From Datnioides undecimradiatus (Eukaryota > Chordata > Actinopteri > Lobotiformes > Datnioididae), in the NCBI GenBank assembly GCA_008933995.1, contig WARS01000029.1, positions 18,879,511 to 18,943,510 on the forward strand: 64,000 bases of DNA, read 5' to 3'. Below the pieces are notes generated by a model. It was not told where the DNA came from. It saw only the letters and a list, made by a program, of their open reading frames with translations, and made no database searches. Positions 61,161 through 64,000 of the stretch are shown one piece after another (the stretch's first letter is position 1; each line of letters begins with the position of its first letter). The position numbers were made by a program, and so were the translations under genes.

Positions 61161-62585
61161 ACTCAAGCCACTGCATCATTCAGCGAAGGTGTGTCTAAAT
61201 GTCTCTGCAGAGAAGAGTGTTGCAGGTGATCATAGGCTTGTAGAGGCTTAACCAGGACCACACTTGTGTGGTCTGGTGCATCAGAAACAGCATTTGGCAG
61301 GCTCTGTGTCCATTTCTTCATAAGCATCGTTTTACTACTACATGCTGTAGTAGTTTAGAGGAAAAGTGTAGTCTGCCGCATCTTTCTTCAGAGCACTGCA
61401 ACTTTTTTGTGTGTTCCCTCAACAGTTCCCGCTTTTCAGAAAGTTGCTGGTGGTCACTGTCGCTTTTTCAGGCAACCGAACGTGCGTCTAATCAAGTCAT
61501 CACCGAGAAAATGGAGAAGCAACTTATTCTTGTCTGCCTCGGTTACGAGAGCTTTGCAATGAGTCAGTGATCTTTGATCACACAGTGACCGCCAAAGTCA
61601 CTTGGTCCTTCAGACGGGTGAATTCGCCGCGAACGCACAACGCAAAAACGCGATGCCTCCAGTCACGGCTGTTCTTTAAGGGACACCTGCTGCACAGCCT
61701 TGTTACCCTGGAATTCATTTTTCTGCCCTGCCTAATGTAAATTGGGAAAGTAGGTGCACTCAGCAGAGCCATTACACCAAAGCAAATTGCATTTGCTACA
61801 GTCATAAACAAGGACAACAGTGTTTCTGACTGAGGTGTAGACATTAAGATAGACATTGAGATACACATCTTTTAAAGCACTGCTTCTCTATTTTCCCAAA
61901 TTAATTTCATCGCTTTTGTGTTTTGTCAAATAACATTACTACTTTAAACAAAGAGACCTTTGTCCAAATAGATCCATTTAGCACCTCCCTGTTTCAGTGT
62001 CTTTACACACGATTCTGACTCCTGCTTTATTTCAATCATCCCGGCATGTGAAATCTGTGGTAGAATTACCTGCTGGATATTAGGTGAGTGGCACGCAGCG
62101 GTTGGATCACTGCAATTTCAATGTAACAGCAAATCTCATCTCCGCGTTTGTGGCAACTGTCTTTTCTTTCAAAGCCTCTGCTGTCAATTTCCTGCAAATA
62201 CGGAGCAAACGGACTGCAAATTGCCTTTCGCGCTGGCCTACGTGTCGTTACGACCTTTCAATCTGTCATCTTCCACGGTCTGCCGGTTTAGGTATCTCTG
62301 ATTCCCCTGGTGCACTCTGTTAAACCACTCTGCAGCGATTCCTACAGAAAGTGCAAAGTGGAATGTAAATGTGGGGTGAGAAAGCCAAACTAGGATGCTT
62401 TTTCCCTCGACGGGCAAAGGAGAAGGGGGGGGGGTGTTTACTCTGACACCTGTTCATTCATCCCACAAACACACACACACACACACATACACACTTCCTT
62501 TGTCCTGCAGTCATAAATGAGATGGCTTACAAACACAAACAGGGCCACTGGGGGAAAATGAAACACGGGTCTATCATTTCAAGTC

Positions 62586-62620
<35 letters not shown>
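62586..62620. repeat. compound (TG)9(AG)9 repeat
   Basis: TG units switch directly to AG units on the plus strand. Confidence 0.93.
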
Positions 62621-62726
62621 TAGGGATGGAGTGAGAGGGGGATTAGGGGACAGACACACTCGGCATGGCCTCCTTACCGGCAGTAACTGTGTCCTTGACC
62701 TACTGATAGAGTGATATATGCTACAA

Positions 62727-62753
62727 AGAGAGAGAGAGAGAGAGAGAGAGAGA
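62727..62753. repeat. (AG)13 repeat, CU in the transcript
   Basis: Pure AG run 105 bases from the compound repeat; the transcript carries CUCUCU. Confidence 0.93.
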
Positions 62754-63210
62754 ACAGGGGATGAAGCCAAGGTCTGCCAGCCAGCTAAATGCTACCCCAA
62801 CAAATAACATTACTGTATGGTTTACAGTGATTACCATTAAAATAACTCACATGTACAGAGCATTAAAGCTAGTACTGCATTTACACAAGTGATGTCAGTG
62901 GGCCGGTACCTGCTTATGACCTGCTGCAGTCTGTCAGCGAGGCACAACAACTGTATATTTGCAAGACTGAGATTTGGATATTTTATCATGATTCACGACT
63001 GGAGATGTCTAGTTTGAATGCAAAGAGACAAAGCTGCTGCGGATGTTTAGGTGTTTTCCACACTGGAGCTAATGCTGTCGAAAACATCTATAACAGCCGC
63101 CGCATTTAAAACACAGACTTTTAACAAGTTTTTAAATATTCATTGGAAATTTTAACAACGCATATGTAATAGATCCAAGAAAACACCATGTTTGGTCTGA
63201 GCCAAGCTTT

Positions 63211-63239
63211 GTGCGTGTGTGTGTGTGTGTGTGTGTGTG
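63211..63239. repeat. (TG)n microsatellite
   Basis: TG run with one GC interruption near its start. Confidence 0.93.
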
Positions 63240-64000
63240 ACAGGTGGCTCAAACCATGCACAGCACAGATCACTGGCCCATCAAACGCCTGCCAGGAGAG
63301 CGTCTTAGAAAACGTGCGCGCTCACACGTCGAGCGCAGACGAGCATAAATGCATACGAGTGCAGACATCTCTTTTTCTTTCTCCCTCAAACACCCTCTCC
63401 GAGTTTCAACACCATGTATGTGACTTTGACACCCCCTCTCTGCTCTGGCTCTGGTTTAACAAGTTTGTTTTGATTCCCCTCCTCCTCTCTTCCCTTTATC
63501 TCGTTCTCTTTGCCCTGGCTCTCTCTCCCTCTTTCTCGCTGCACACCCATTCTCCCCATCCTGCCCTTGTGTCCCCCCTCAAACTCCTTTCTTGTCCCCT
63601 CATTTGTATCCTCCTGCTTTCTCCTGTCTTTGGTCTTTGCTCTTTTTCATTGCTGGCCTGAACAATGGCTGTCTGGTTAAATTTTCATGCTGCATTACTG
63701 TTACTGCTCCTCCTCTCTGACCTTTTTTCCTTCTCTCTTTTTCCTGACTTAATAGCAAACAGAGATGAACTTCTCCATCACTACATCTTGTGTTTTGTTT
63801 TTTTTTCTTCTTTCGCATGCCTTCTTCAGATGTTTTGCCCACTTCCAGTAGAGTAGAAGCAGATGATGCAGTAAGGATGCACAGCAGGACCACAGATTCA
63901 AACCAGTAATCACCCTCAGCAGTCACAGGCACATGGTCCACGAGGTGCACTGTGCACCGATGGACTCTTAATGTGCCAAAACAGCGGTCAGAACTTGTTG

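Larger units (their letters stand above)
1..64000 (-). other. raver2: raver2-like gene locus, exons 2-16 and 3' UTR; 5' end outside the window
   Basis: Fifteen exons on the minus strand join with matching phases into one frame of 789 residues plus stop (2,370 coding bases). The product has the end of RRM1, then RRM2 and RRM3, then a long low-complexity tail with PTB-interaction motifs of the form (S/G)LLGxxP and a basic C-terminus ending KRKRL. This is the raver family: nuclear PTB cofactors, with RAVER1 also binding vinculin and alpha-actinin. From memory of the human proteins, the RRM2-RRM3 linker (QWMDVN), the RRM3 start (LAQDEGS), the exon 8 segment (LAQQQL) and the exon 11 segment (NPYLNLASV) fit RAVER2 better than RAVER1. 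The C-terminus (GQHSQGLGGQYAD) is closer to RAVER1. No exon 1 with the RRM1 RNP2 strand was found on the minus strand up to 64000. Family assignment is firm; the orthologue choice is good but not tested by alignment. Confidence 0.93.
56905..64000 (-). other. raver2: intron 1 (3' part, at least 7.1 kb)
   Basis: Acceptor ctctttacag. No minus-strand frame encoding an RRM1 RNP2 (ILVKNLP-like) or a start codon context was seen, so exon 1 and the promoter lie beyond the right edge. Contents: CA, GA and TG microsatellites, a 12-bp hairpin at 60441, and a pyrimidine-rich plus-strand block at 63370-63750. No other gene recognised. Confidence 0.8.

Noticed and set aside
1-64000. tRNA, snRNA or microRNA genes (including a miR-101 hairpin, near RAVER2 in human)
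   Set aside because: No B-box/T-loop motif in a cloverleaf context and no miR-101 mature sequence were seen on either strand.

Overview
The window is vertebrate nuclear DNA, almost certainly from a ray-finned (teleost) fish. It has long AT-rich introns with canonical GT-AG junctions, many CA/TG microsatellites, and decayed copies of short DNA transposons of types I associate with teleost genomes. One protein-coding gene is supported. It lies on the minus strand and crosses almost the whole window: a raver2-like gene encoding ribonucleoprotein PTB-binding protein 2, a nuclear three-RRM co-regulator of the splicing repressor PTB. I joined fifteen coding exons by hand (called exons 2 to 16 here). 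All splice phases agree and give one open frame of 789 residues that ends at a stop codon. Exon 1 (N-terminus and first half of RRM1) was not found and should lie beyond base 64000. Residue numbers in the entries count from the first residue of exon 2.

Layout, reading the gene 5' to 3' from right to left: partial intron 1 (56905-64000); exon 2 (RRM1); a 22.8 kb intron 2 with several transposon relics; exon 3 (end of RRM1, most of RRM2); exon 4 (end of RRM2, start of RRM3); an 11.2 kb intron 4; exon 5 (end of RRM3); exons 6-11 (low-complexity linker with PTB-interaction motifs); exons 12-15 (a tyrosine/glutamine/alanine-rich region, longer than anything I recall in mammalian RAVER2); exon 16 (conserved basic C-terminus and stop); and at least 288 bases of 3' UTR running off the left edge.

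The most interesting signal is in the splice-site architecture. Upstream of exons 3, 10 and 9 the transcript has no AG dinucleotide for 380, 282 and 153 bases, and these stretches are pyrimidine-biased. Such AG exclusion zones mark distant branch points and regulated exons. Skipping any one of these three exons shifts the frame into an early stop, while skipping 9 and 10 together keeps the frame. This suggests, by inference, that a gene for a PTB cofactor is itself controlled by PTB-type splicing. Other points are an in-frame internal donor in exon 10, a tandem acceptor at exon 12, a UG-repeat next to the acceptor of exon 13, a TTAA-flanked MITE ending 38 bases from the acceptor of exon 15, and several perfect inverted repeats inside introns. 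I found no second gene, tRNA, CRISPR array or intact transposase; most other open frames are short and lie in introns or simple repeats.
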